Of a DNA stretch of 64,000 bases, positions 1-12,181 are shown piece after piece. The first letter of the stretch is position 1; the number at the start of each line of letters is the position of its first letter. This DNA comes from Huntiella abstrusa (lineage: Eukaryota; Ascomycota; Sordariomycetes; Microascales; Ceratocystidaceae). Location of the stretch: NCBI GenBank assembly GCA_025685495.1, contig JAJNMT010000267.1, positions 248,001-312,000 on the forward strand. Reading direction: 5' to 3'. Under the pieces are notes generated by a model. It ran no database searches and was not told the DNA's origin. It was given only the letters and a program-made list of their open reading frames with translations. The translations under genes were made by a program, and so were the position numbers.

Positions 1-3000
1 GTAAGATGAGACGAGGATGCCAGAGCGCCGTGGTTGGTTTGGGGAGGCGGTGAAGTCTACAGGGCCCCGGAGATCGTGAGATGGATACGGATCGGTCGGC
101 TTGGTGGCGGGAATGTTTATGGGGGGACCCCGTGTCGATGTTACACACTGGGAGGACCATGATGATGGCCTTGTAATAGCGACTTTGTAGACATCACGAC
201 AACGGTGGATAAGTCCAGTTTCGGGCACGATGTCCCTAGTATGACGAGGGACGCCCTGGGATATACAGGGCTTCCCGGTCCCGGGACCGTTAGGCCGCAG
301 TTTTGTATGGATGGGTGGATGTCGTCTTTGCCTTGTCTCGGTCAATTGACACGATAGGACGGCTGGATGACATGGGACGGGACGCCATAAGGCATCCTGG
401 AAACCCCTCAGCTCACCGTTAGCCTTGCATGCACCCTGGCCCACTTGTTCGGTAAGTCAACCTGCAACATGCATCAGTCGGTGAGAAACAGTCCCCTAAC
501 CCATCCACAGATTCCGTCTATCCAAAGGTGCATGGCGAGCAAGAGTTTGGATGTATGTAGGTCGTCTCCCTGGTAAATTCAGGAGCAAGATGCATGTTTA
601 GTCAAGTGGATGTTATGCACAACAGCCGTCAATCGCCTGCCTGACTGTCAGTCCGAGCCCATATATCGACAGGACTATGCATAGCATCGTCAGAGAGCTG
701 CAGGTAGGTAGTCTTGTCGTGCATTCCAGCCTCTCAACAAAGATTTGTGCAGTTGGGTTTTGATGCATGAGAAGGGGGGTTTTGAGGGATATGTTGGAGA
801 TGCTACAATGGAGTAAAGTGTATAAGAATTTCTAGATGCAAATGTATGGGTCGGAGGGAGCTTACCGATTCACAGGGATGGATTGTATTGTAAGTTTTAG
901 AGTGTCAGGGTTTCTGGCAACACAAGAGGTTATCAGACGACGGGACGGAAGGGTAGGGCAACTTGACAAGTCTATACGTTATAGTCTATTGTCTTGATAG
1001 TTAATTCCTGAGTTAGTTTAGTTCGTTTGACCATCCAAACTCAAGCACACTAGTAGATAACTCCTAAAAATCCCCGAACCCGCCAAGGTCCCGGCCAATC
1101 TACATTCATCACCTTCTCGACACAGCAACGTCCCCAGCAACACCTTCCCAAACAACCTTCCTACGGCGTAGCGGGTGGATATGGTAACCGGGAATGCCGA
1201 GAGACTCTTGTGTATTCACGTTTTAGGCAAAAAGACCGCAAGTAATAAGTAGATAAAAAAGAAACAAGTGACGCGCATACCCGTTGTATTATTCCCTTCC
1301 GGGAATTGGTGGGACTTGAAATATCCGTGCTGTTTGTTCTAGACTACCCTTTGTGTGAACGGGAGACTACCGGATGGGGGAATGGACTGACTGACGGACG
1401 GAGACACTGAGAATAGATGGTTGTTTGCTACAGGACAAACTGATCGAGGAAGGTGGGTGCGAGGAGATGGGAGGCCTGGGGGATGGAGGACCCGCTCTCA
1501 TTAGAGTTGTGTGTCTGAGCACAGGTGGGAAATGATATCACTTGTGGTGACTTGGTGATGTTTGTAACGTATATGGAAGTGCCGGAAGGTGAATGTTACC
1601 TATCATGTGGTGATACGGCCATTTGAATTGTGACACTGTGGGTTGCCACGTAAGAGAGATATTCAAATGAGGTGTAGTTTGTATTCTATGTTACCATTGA
1701 CATGTTGATCTTACTATATACGATAATTGTAAAGATAGACATTTCAGTTGTCAAATTCAAACCCCTCTATGTTGTATGTCTCGTCCCCCCCCCCTGCCGA
1801 ACTACCGAGTATCTATGTTTCCACAAGTCGACCAATTCACCTCGAACGCATCTGCGTGTGGTACACATGTCCCCAAGCGTCTCTGTTTCTTACTCTCCAC
1901 AATTCCTCTATACCGGACCACCAAATGGTCTCAGCGGACCATATATAAACATCATAGCTTGAAACGAGCCAAAAAGGCATTCCCTCGGAAATCCGACGTC
2001 CAGAACAAGAAGACCACTTACCATATGTAGAACCTCACATTTTTGACTGCCGAGTACTTTGATATACTTCATGAAGAATGCTGAAAACTCGCGTGGAGAA
2101 ATAAAAAAAGTAACCTCAGCAATGACTTTTGTCGGAGAAAGTACTATGCAGAGAAACACGCATTTGCTCTTCACAGACCACTATTCAATCTTCAAGGTCA
2201 TCTTGAATTCCTCAAGGTAACACTTTTTCCTTTTATTAGTATCCAGCACAGACACATTAGTCGCCCTGTCCATCATCTCATCAGCACCACGCAAAGCAAC
2301 CATGTCATCTCCAAAAGACCCTTTTGTATTTCTCGTCCAACCAACCAAACGAGCTTCTCATGACGCGCTGTCAGTAGAAAAGCAGAGAAACGAAACGACA
2401 GATGGGAAAAGCTCGGGTCCGTCTAATTCCAGGGCTAAAGTCCGCGCCATGTTCAATTATCAAGTGAAATCACAGGGTATATCCGATTTGGTGGTATAGA
2501 CACTTGAGCCAGATGGGGCTCTAAACGTGGTTGATTTTTTTTCGAGAGAGAGGATGAGGGAATGACAATTCCGCCAGAAACGAAACAGGATTTGAAAATG
2601 GTGTAGTGGGTTGTTCCGCGGTGCTTTTGGTGACCTGGGCGGAACATGGGGCGAATTGGCAGGTGAGTGCTTTTTTCAACCAAAGTTTTCTGTTCTTAGG
2701 ATTTCTGTTATTGTAGGATTGTGATGTGGTGGAGTATAAGTGAAGCATGATCAAGTCAAGTTGTTGGATATCCGCCCCGAATCACATGTCAGGCACCCCT
2801 CAAGATATCCAACGCAAAGTCTCGAAAAAAAAAAATTCACGGCGAAATTATCCTTCCTCGTATCAAACCCCAAAACAGTCATCTCTATATCCCAACTCGT
2901 CGATTTGACGCCAGAGGGTTATAGTGCTTGCATGGATATCAAGGTCCCAAAATGGCCCCAATCACACTCTATATTTCATGGCCGTATATAGGTCTCGGGC

Positions 3001-5249
3001 CGGCTCTGGATGCAACTTTGACGCAAGCATTTCACGGTGATATCACCACTTGGGACGTCAGTCTGAGTGGAAAGAAATGTCTAGGTAAAGTGGATTTCAA
3101 AATGGGGTCCGCAATGACGGTGGGACGATGGAGTGATGAGGAGTAGGACCATAGGACATGATGACAACAGACCATGGACCGTCATATCAGGGCCAAATCA
3201 GCCTGACATTCTCGGCAGGAAGGGGCACAGACTCGCGGAGTTGATGAGGATGGCGGTCAGCGTCATGAACGGTGTATTTAGAAAGGATCTACTTTATCAC
3301 GCGGTAGGCGGGGTTGAAAAAGAGACGGGCATGTGGATATATTGAATGCCTAGTATCATGATGGACCTCTTCGACGCGACGTTGTGTTGGATAGAGAGAG
3401 ATTCTGATTGGTGCAGAAATATTCTATGATTACCGGCTGGCGGCTGGAGAAAAGAAATGATGCAACACACCAAAACATGGAGACATTCCAAAAACGACAA
3501 CCATAATGGGGGCCATATGATATATCACACCCCGGTGGCTAAACGTCATTTCTCTTTCGACCCTAATTTCTTATGCGGGACTTGTTGCCCGTGAACAAAG
3601 CCACATAATAAGCGGCTCCATAACAGCGTTAATATCCCCAAAGCAGGTTTACACATTCGATTTGAAGCATGACGCCCTTTTTTGGCCCCTCCAGTTATGC
3701 AGCGTTATGCATGGATGTATATTTAACGAAAAAAGAGCATGGGCAAGTTGGGTATAAACCGCGTGATGCCCAATTCACAAACCAAACAGTAGCATAGACC
3801 AGGATTAGAAAGTCAGGCGCGGCCTGAATAAGTCGATGAAGCGAACCAAACGAACTTTTTTGAGGATAATGGATGGATATAGTGCATTGGGAAGTGGGAA
3901 AGACCTGAAGAAGATGCCCTGTGCACTGAAAAACGACAGTTGGGTGTTTGGGAAATCGGTGTTGCCACGTCAGTTGGGTGGATCGTTTGTGTGTACATAC
4001 AATGTGGATAACTACGACATAGACGGGTTGATTCCACGAGTAAGTTTGGATGTTGTCATGGAATCATGTCAAGGGAGATTTGCATTTGGTATACATCCGT
4101 CTACTCCATTCTTCACATGTATATATCGGCCCGTTTGTGATTAACATTTCCAGTTTCGTCGTGGTTTAACACGATGCTTCAGATATAAAGTGTCTTGTAG
4201 TATATGGGGTCTAACCCTACCATAAGGCTCAGTTCGTTTTTTTTTAGTTTTTTGTTTTTTATATGGGCTTGGACACGGATTAAAGATGCAGGTGGAACAG
4301 TAGGATGATACATACATATGTACATATTGCAGATGCCAGCGAATTACGCTTGGTTGGCGAAGATGATAATGGGCGGGTCGGGCAGGAATACATGAAATGG
4401 GGTCGGGATGATGGACAGCGAAGCAGTTTAGTCAAACCGACGATCTATGATAGTTGTAGTTGAATATTTTTGAAAAAATGGGTAGATAAATGGAGTTTAA
4501 CCAAAGTAATAAGACAAGGATTTTATGGTTGTATGAATTACAACTTGCACGCGTTGGATACATACAAGACACTAGACTATTGTATTGTAAGTACATACTT
4601 ACATGATATCTGAAAACAAACTTGACAATAGACAAACACACATATCAGAAAAAACAAAAACCCTGTCTATAAACAGTCTCGTTTGAACCCTACAACAAAT
4701 ACACTCAAAAAAAGCTTGATAAGCGAAGGTTCGTGACGTTTCTTCAAGTTAGGCCGACATAAAGAGCTCGTCGCGTCGGGTATAATATCATATGCATAGG
4801 AGGTTGCAGGAAATAATGTTCCTCTTCCTGAGCGTTGGGTTGGGATATTGACGGGAACGAAACGATGGATTCACTTGTTTGGGTGGCAGCTGAGGATTGG
4901 ACACATGGGATGGCATGAATGACACGTCGTGAGATGTGTATGTATGTATGTACATATAGACATACACTACTCGGGATGATGTAGCATGTTTTACTATTAC
5001 TTTCTATGTGCATACAACTAAATCAGGCACATCCATTCATCAAGCTTTCCGCTCTTGAATATCCACACAATAAATTAGCTTATATAAGATATACAAAGCT
5101 CAAGCACGAACGAACAAAACTTAGCACTGTCATTCAACTAAATCTCTAGAATAATATGGATTATATACAGCCAAGTTATTAGTCTGTCCATCATTCCCAC
5201 GTCTTAAAACCACAACATAACCGCCGTTCTTTCCCGCAACGTCACTGAC
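1..5249. other. gene-free stretch at the left edge
   Basis: No reading frame here resembles a known protein, and none has a convincing run of coding sequence with splice signals. Only short frames (about 60-100 codons) occur on either strand. Non-coding features visible are T or A runs (for example near 4235-4262) and a short GTAT/ATGT microsatellite-like stretch near 4930-4970. It could hold the 3' flank of a gene outside the window or decayed sequence. Confidence 0.6.
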
Positions 5250-6658
5250 ATATTTTTTGTTCCTTTTTTATTTTTGACTTCTCTTATTTTTTGACAAAGT
5301 CTTACATATCGATCAAATCCCACCACTATAAGTGAACAAAAAACTTACTTTAGCCTTACTTATTCTACCCTTTAGCATCTATTACACCCTGCATTGTTTT
5401 TCTTATTCTTTCTTCTCTCTTGTCTTTTACTCTTTCCGCTTGTTAGTCGATTTCCTTGTTTCTTTTCTATTTTATTCTTTTCTTTTTATTCCTCTTTTTT
5501 TCTTTCTCTTTTACACCTTTGATCTGGGTTCTAGTTTCTATTCACCTACACTAGCCGCCATCCATCTAAAATCCATCCTTCCTTCACCAAATCCATCCGC
5601 AACAAAACGAACTCGCGATATTCCTTTTGCTAAGAGAAACTACCACTACATACATATAAAACCGGACTTTGTTCATTCTCGCCCATCAATTCCATTCAAA
5701 GATCCGTCAGAACCCAGAAATCATAATAGACACTCCACAAGTCTACCAAATACACATCACCGGCTCCCCTTTTCTCGGCAGCTCACAAATATCTACAATC
5801 ACAAAGCCCGTCTTGGACTTCTCTATACAAGAGCCCCCGCTACTGTTCGCACAATATCCTCCTTCTTCCTTCATTGTTGTCCTTCTTTCCCGTCCGTCCC
5901 TTTTTTAAAAACTCCCTTTTTAACTGTCACATTATTCTTCTGCGCGCCTGCTTTTGGCCCCCGCTTTCACAATCACTCATTCAATACTCTCGGCCTCTCA
6001 CTTCGTCATTGTTCTACTTGTACTACAACGTTGTCTAGGCCGTCTTGGTTTCTCCTTGATACACTGGTCTTTTTGTTGTTGTTTTGTGTCTTGTCTTGTC
6101 TCTATCCGTCTTCTTGTCTTCCAACCTAGGCCTCTCATCTCCATAAGTCTGTTGGATCAGCTTCCTTCTAAACAAAAAAAAAAGCCCTACAACTAGCTTT
6201 ACTAGCTAATACAGCTTGAGACCCTGTCTATCTATTTTCATATTTACTTTTTTTTCGGTTGTCGGGGTTTCCATCTTTAACCCATACATCTATTTTTCTT
6301 CTTTTTCTCTTTTTTTTTGACTCTTCATCCCCAACGGACGTCAGGCGCGCAACATAACACACACTAGCAAGCGACCGCCCTTAGAAATTACCGGATTCCT
6401 TTTCTTTTCCCGAATCGCCCGAATTGTATTTGTCACGACAAACATTATCGCACAATTGGAATTATAAAATTACGCTAGTGGTTGTTTTACTACTTAGTCG
6501 GAAAGACGAAACCTAAACATTTCACTAAAAAAAGACAACGGCGCATACGCATAGCCCACTGACTTGACGCCTGCAAACTGTCTATGCAAATCTAGACGTG
6601 CGCTCCCCGGAGCAAACCCCAGACACAACATATCCAACCCCGCTTCAACACACCGAAA
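5250..6658 (+). other. pyrimidine-rich leader / promoter region
   Basis: The plus strand is very rich in T and C between about 5250 and 6330, with many TTTTC and TTCTT runs, and then returns to mixed composition up to the ATG at 6659. This is typical of promoter and 5'-untranslated sequence of fungal housekeeping genes. A 265-codon open frame (5332-6129) is composed almost entirely of Phe, Ser, Leu, Pro and Thr and is a composition artefact. Confidence 0.5.
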
Positions 6659-7948
6659 ATGTCAGAACAACAATCCCACGACGACTCCCATCTCAAGGCC
6701 CCGAAAGACAAGAATTGCCCTTTTTGTCAACAGGCCTTCACATCCTCGTCTCTCGGTCGCCATCTTGATCTCTACATTCGCGAGAAAAACCCCAAACCCG
6801 CCGATGGAACCCACGACGTCGAAGCCATCCGGAAAATCCGCGGAAATATCACTCGTCGCCAGGCTCGTAGTGCGTCGCGCCGCGAGTTCTCAACCCCACA
6901 CGCTGCCCGCTCTGGCACTCATGTAGGGTCGCCTGTCCCCGAAGAAAGAAACGATGGTGTGCCGCCGGTGCCGGGGATTCCTGGAGCTCAGACACCGGGT
7001 GATTTGAGATCGCGCGCCGTGAGTAAACAACAACAGGCTAAGATTGCGTTGGATGCGAGGAATAGGGGGACTACGGCGCATGATAAGCTGATTGCGACGG
7101 AGTTGGCTTTAAGGGAGTTGGTTGGGGTTTTGAGATCAGCGCAGTAAGTTTTGGAGAACCCCGGGATTTCGAATAACTACTAACGATATCACTAGACACA
7201 CACAAGCTATGACCGAGTCACCATTCGATTTTAACCCATTGGAATGCGACTTCCCCTCTTTGACTCTTCAATGTTTGAAACCCCCACCTACAATCTTTTC
7301 GTCTATCCAGAACCCCACGTCTAGTTCATGGGCCTTAGAACCGCCATCAGACCGGGAATTTCACGCTCTTCAACTTTTTTTCGACGAGGCCTTTTCAAAA
7401 TGGAAGCGCTCATGTGTCGCCGCCGCTGAAAGAATAGGCAACGGAATGACCATTTTCCCTCCACAAAACCGCACTACCGAGGCCAAAGAAGCCGGAATCC
7501 GCGCCGGTAATACGGCCGATACTATGCTCCGACAGGTCTCGGAACACCTGAGATCGACGTACGACGCGTGGAAGACTCTCCCGGAAGACCGGAGACAGTC
7601 CCTTTGGGTACTGGAATTGGCGAGAGAGGCGTCGCGGAGGACTAAAGAGGGTGAGGCTTTGAAGGAGAAGAATTTGCAGTTGACTCAGGAGGTTGCGCAG
7701 TTGAAGGCGCAACTTGAGGCTGTTAAGAGTCCCGCACCACCTGTAACTGGTGATGCTGGGGCCATAAGGGAATTACTTGAGCATGCAAACCGGAATACGA
7801 AGTCGGTGCTTGATGGGATTGCTGGCGAGGAGGATGCTACGGCTATTGCGGCCAAGTCAATTGAGCGGTGGATGTCGGTGATTGCTGCTAGAAGAGCACA
7901 GAATGGCGGAATGAGTGCGCAAAGGTCTCTAGAGACGGGTCAGTTATT

Positions 7949-7979
<31 letters not shown>

Positions 7980-8609
7980 GGATCACCGGTTGTCGCGCAA
8001 GCTCAAATGGCGGCGGTAGCAAAGCAAGCTCCAGGCCCGCCAAAGCAAAGAGCCGTGTCTAGAGTTCAAACCGCCCCGAAGCAAACACAACAAGACGTCA
8101 AACGGAATATTTCCCCACAGATCCGCGAAGGAATGACCCCGCAACCGGCAATTCTCCCTTCTAGTAACCAGCGAACCTCCCTCGGTGAAGCCGACGCAGA
8201 AGGCGACGCTGACACGGACATGGACGCTTCAGGAGACCCAGATTTGAGTCTTGATGTGGGAAATCTCACTGTCGACGGAATTGAAATGGATGCTGACGGC
8301 GACGGTGAGATGGATGCCGATATGCATGAGGGGTATCCACAGACTGTTGTTAAGACGCCCATGATGCCTACTCAAAACCAAGGCGGCTCACTGGACATCC
8401 CTAGGACGAGGGCCCATCAGCCACGCTCTGCTAATGTTGTCTCTGGACAGCAAGTTTCCGGGGATGGAAGATTCCTGATGCAGCAGAGACCGCAGGCTAT
8501 GGGTGGCATGCGGGCTATGAAGCCTATGGGAGTTGTCCAGGGACAGAATAGTGGAAGCTTAGTCTCTGGGAGTGCAATGATGGGAGAGGATATGTATAAT
8601 ATTCGGTAG
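6659..8609 (+). CDS. fungal C2HC-type zinc-finger, coiled-coil, poly-Q protein
   Basis: Two exons (6659-7143 and 7196-8609) give 632 residues. The 52-nt intron starts GTAAGT, has a perfect TACTAAC branch box and ends TAG; joining it makes Q-H-T-Q-A-M across the junction with no frame break. An N-terminal single zinc finger has C20, C23 and H35, followed by the basic segment KNPKPADG...ITRRQARS that I recognise from conserved but uncharacterised Pezizomycotina proteins. A coiled coil follows (around residues 300-340), then a pure glutamine run near residues 415-424 (7950-7979) and an acidic Asp/Met-rich section. The composition suggests a nuclear protein, perhaps transcription-related; the function is not known to me. 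The promoter is the pyrimidine-rich leader upstream. The start is the first ATG in frame, in an AAAATG context. Confidence 0.85.
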
Positions 8610-9375
8610 GACCCACGGTGGTTGTGGGTGTGATTGAGGTGCTGTTTCTTTTGTTCAACAGTGTGTTGGCGTTCTCCGTGGAATAGGTTTCACAACCTGG
8701 ACATTCTCATGTCTCTTCTTTTTTTTGTTCTTGTTCTTTTGTTTTTGGTTGGTTTGGTTTTTCCTTTGTTCGGTCCTCTATACGGATATCCTCTCGGATC
8801 CATTCGGATGTGCTTCATACCCTGCAGTCGTTTTTCTTTTTTCTTTCTTCTTTTTCTTTCCTTCTTCTTTTTGTTTTGGTACAGTTTTTACTTTGTTATA
8901 GTTATTTGGTAATTTGCATTGTCTTTTGGGTCAAAATGGAGGAGGTTGTTTTGCAGAGGGTTCTGGGGAGAGAGCAATCTCTATGTATCTATGTAGTGAA
9001 TAGTGAATTTATTTGGGTTATATTGAGAACTGTCAATGTGCTTGTTGTCTTACATGGAAGCTTCCATTCGTTAGCCACATGTGGCGTTTCATGTGGCGTC
9101 GGATTATATGGTTTACTAGATTCCCTGTGCTCGGACGTTGATTGTCGCAGTTATTGACGACCTGTTTGATGGTTGTTTTGTATGAATTCGTGATGGACTT
9201 TGTACATAGATAAAGCCTCTTCTTTGCGATTGCGTCTTGGTTTTTTTCTAGAAAAGACGATTGTTCATAGATTTGTTTACATGTACGACAACCCCATTGT
9301 TGGCTGTGCCGACTTCATCCGATAGATACCATTAGACCCTCCTCAACAAACATCGTAACCTCTCCTTTCGCCACC
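8610..9375. other. intergenic: 3' flank of the zinc-finger gene and Scy1 promoter
   Basis: T-rich sequence (8710-8900) fits a 3'-untranslated region, followed by mixed sequence to the Scy1 ATG. TGTACATA, a PUF-like motif, occurs at about 9201. No gene is seen. Confidence 0.5.
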
Positions 9376-12149
9376 ATGTTCGCATCCGCACTCAAGTCCA
9401 TATCGGCAACAAACATCACGGCAAACTACACCATCAGTCCCACGCCAATATCCACCGCTGGCGCCTGGAAAATTCACGACTGTAAGAAGAAGAGCACGGG
9501 TAAACAGTACTCCGTCTTCATCTTCGATCGCCGTTCTCTAGATGTCTCATCGGGTAACTCCTTTGGCAGCTCTAGTAAATCCTCCAACACCGCACATAAA
9601 CGCGCCGTAGAAGAAGTTGTTGAACGGCTTCGGAAAGAGGCGTCGGCATTAGCTAAGCTACGTCATCCGAATATTCTGGAATTGGTCGAACCGGTTGAGG
9701 ATACTAGGAATGGATTGCAATTCGTCACCGAGGCGGTAGTGGGTAGTCTTGCGGGACTTTTACGGGATAAAGAAGAAGAGGAGCGATCGGGCGGTTCGAG
9801 AAGTCGATATGAAGAAGGTAGTAAGAAGGTGGAGTTGGATGAGCTGGAGATTCAGAAGGGATTGTTGCAGGTTTCAAAGGCGTTGGAGTTCTTGCATGAA
9901 GCAGCGGGGTTGGTTCATGGGAATTTAACACCGGAGGCTGTTTTGGTTAATGCGAAATCGGATTGGAAGGTTAGTGGGCTGGCGTTTTGCTCCAAGGCGG
10001 TGAATTCCGAGAAGGCGACTTCTTTTCAGAGTTTGGCCTTGTCGGAGGTTTTGAACCCCGATCCTAGGTTACCGAGAACAGTGCAGTTGGATTTGGATTA
10101 TACATCTCCGGATTTCGTTCTGGATACCAATGTTACTGCGGCGGCGGATATGTTCTCATTGGGTATCCTTTGTGTGGCGTTGTATAATCATCCATACCGG
10201 TCACCATTAGAGGCACATGGTAGTTTATCAAGCTACAAACGCCTCTTTTCAAGCTCGAGTTCTATCCCCACTCTGACGAACAATTATCTCTCATCAAGGC
10301 CAATTCCAGGGGAACTCGCCACCTTGGTATTACCAAAGCTGATTGCCCGCCGACCAGCCCAGAGAATGACGGCAAAGGAGTTCCAATTAAGTGAATACTT
10401 TGACAATGTACTCGTGAGCACCATCCGTTTCCTCGACTCATTCCCCGCCAAGACACCAACGGAGAAAACGGCATTCATGCGCGGCTTGGTTAAAGTGTTA
10501 CCTGGGTTTCCCAAATCTGTAATGGAGAAGAAGGTTGTTCCGGCGTTGGTAGAGGAACTTAAGGATCGGGAATTACTGGCTTTGATTTTGAAGAATGTTT
10601 TTACGGTGGTAGAGTTGCTTGGGCCGAGTGGGAGGAGATGTTTCGCGGACAGAGTTAGACCGGCGTTGCGGGAGGTTTTTGCCGCTGGGAAGGTTGTCGC
10701 GACAGAGAAGGACCCGTTGAGAGATGCCGGGTTAAGGGTTGTTTTGGAGCATATGGCATGCATTACTGGCAACTGTAATGGCAAGGAGTTTAAAGATGGT
10801 ATGTATTATTGGGAGAGCGCATGGAGATTTTACTAACAAGGTTAGATATCCTGCCTATCTATATGATGGCTATCGACTCTTCTACCCCTCCGTTGGTGGG
10901 GTTCTCACTGGAAAGCCTCGAGTCTATTTTGCCGGTACTTGACTTTTCTACTATCAAGAATGAACTGTTCCCAGTCATCGCCAACATGTTTTCCCGGACA
11001 GTTAGTCTTGGGATAAAAGTTGCTGGACTCAAGGCTTTTGTCGTTCTATGTGGTGGCTCATTAAGTACCACCGACTCCGCCGACGGCTTACACGGGTTTG
11101 ATCCGAAAAAGAAGGCATCCACTTCATCCACTGCGCTGGATAAATATACCATGCAGGAAAAGATTGTTCCGTTGATTAAATGCATCAAAACGAAGGAACC
11201 ACTGGTAATGTTGGGTGCTCTTCACGTGCTACAAATCATTGGTGAAGTAGCAGATGCAGACTTTGTAGCGCTGGAGATTCTGCCAATTTTATGGGGCATG
11301 TCACTTGGTCCGCTGCTGAATATCAAGCAGTTTGGGGCGTTTATGGATTTGATCAAGAAGTTGTCTAGACGGGTAGAAGACGAACAAATGAGGAAGTTAC
11401 AGGAGATGACGGGCGAAACAGACCAGGCGACGGCGCAGCCTGGGGAAGATTTCATGGGATTCGGGGGCGTCACGGGAACCCAGTTTGAGAGCTCGGCGAA
11501 TGTAGATGATTTTGAGAAGCTAGTTAAAGGACGGGCTGTAGCTTCCCCAACGAGTATCAAAGCCTCATGGGATGACCCTCCCCCGGCGAAGGCTACGGTG
11601 CCGTTAGCTAAGAAGACGGTTAGTCCACCAGTTAGCAGGGGGAACACAGCGACGCCACCGACCTTCTCGTGGAGTACGCCGCCAAGCGGGACTCCAAGTG
11701 CTACGGGTGGATTGGGCGGGTTTAAGCCGTTGGCGCCACAGAGTACCCAGTTTTCTAAAGTGTTGACACCCTCTGGGACGGGGACTTCCTCGACGGCGTC
11801 GGTTTGGGGAAGTGTTGGTGGGACTGGAAGTGGAAGTGGGAGTATTGGCGGTTATGGGGCGGGATTGAATAGTGGTATGGCGGCTATGAGTTTTGGTGGG
11901 ACACAACCGGTTAGTTCGGGAGTTTCCTCTATTAACTGGGGGACACCGAAACCTATTCAACCGCAACCACAACAACAACCCCTCTCCATGTCCGGATTCT
12001 CTCTCCCTCCACCGCCGACTATTTCCTCTCCACCTATAAACCCATGGGCCTCCCCTCCCGCCCAGCAACAATCCCAGTCACAATCCCAATCCCAAGCCAA
12101 ACCCGGCCCTCCATCCGGCAGTCTCTCAATGTATCAGTCACTCTTATAA
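9376..12149 (+). CDS. scy1: Scy1/SCYL2-family pseudokinase with HEAT repeats
   Basis: Two exons (9376-10798, 10846-12149) give 908 residues. The 47-nt intron has donor GTATGT, branch TTACTAAC and acceptor TTAG; the nearer AAG acceptor would put a stop in frame. Residues 1-30 and the SVFIFDRRSLD segment match the start of yeast Scy1 and metazoan SCYL2 (CVAK104). The kinase-like domain (about 28-340) is a pseudokinase: HRD is replaced by HGN (181-183) and DFG by VSGL (199-202). A helical HEAT-like region (about 350-640) follows, then a Gly/Ser/Pro-rich tail with an SQ-repeat near the end. Members of this family act in clathrin-linked trafficking between Golgi and endosomes; binding of clathrin or AP complexes here is inference. 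The gene is tail-to-tail with Mcm10, 32 bp between stop codons, and the start ATG has a strong GCCACCATG context. Confidence 0.9.
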
Positions 12150-12181
12150 GGTAACAAGGTAAGCTCAACATAATAAATAAC

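Noticed and set aside
2302..2499. 65-codon frame with a good ATG context, as possible first exon
   Set aside because: No resemblance to a known family and no convincing downstream exon could be joined.
3836..4144. 102-codon frame in the left gene-free stretch
   Set aside because: Length is not remarkable for this composition, and no family or neighbouring exons are recognised.
5332..6129. 265-codon Phe/Ser/Leu/Pro-rich frame
   Set aside because: Composition follows from the T/C-rich leader; no hydrophobic pattern of a real membrane protein.
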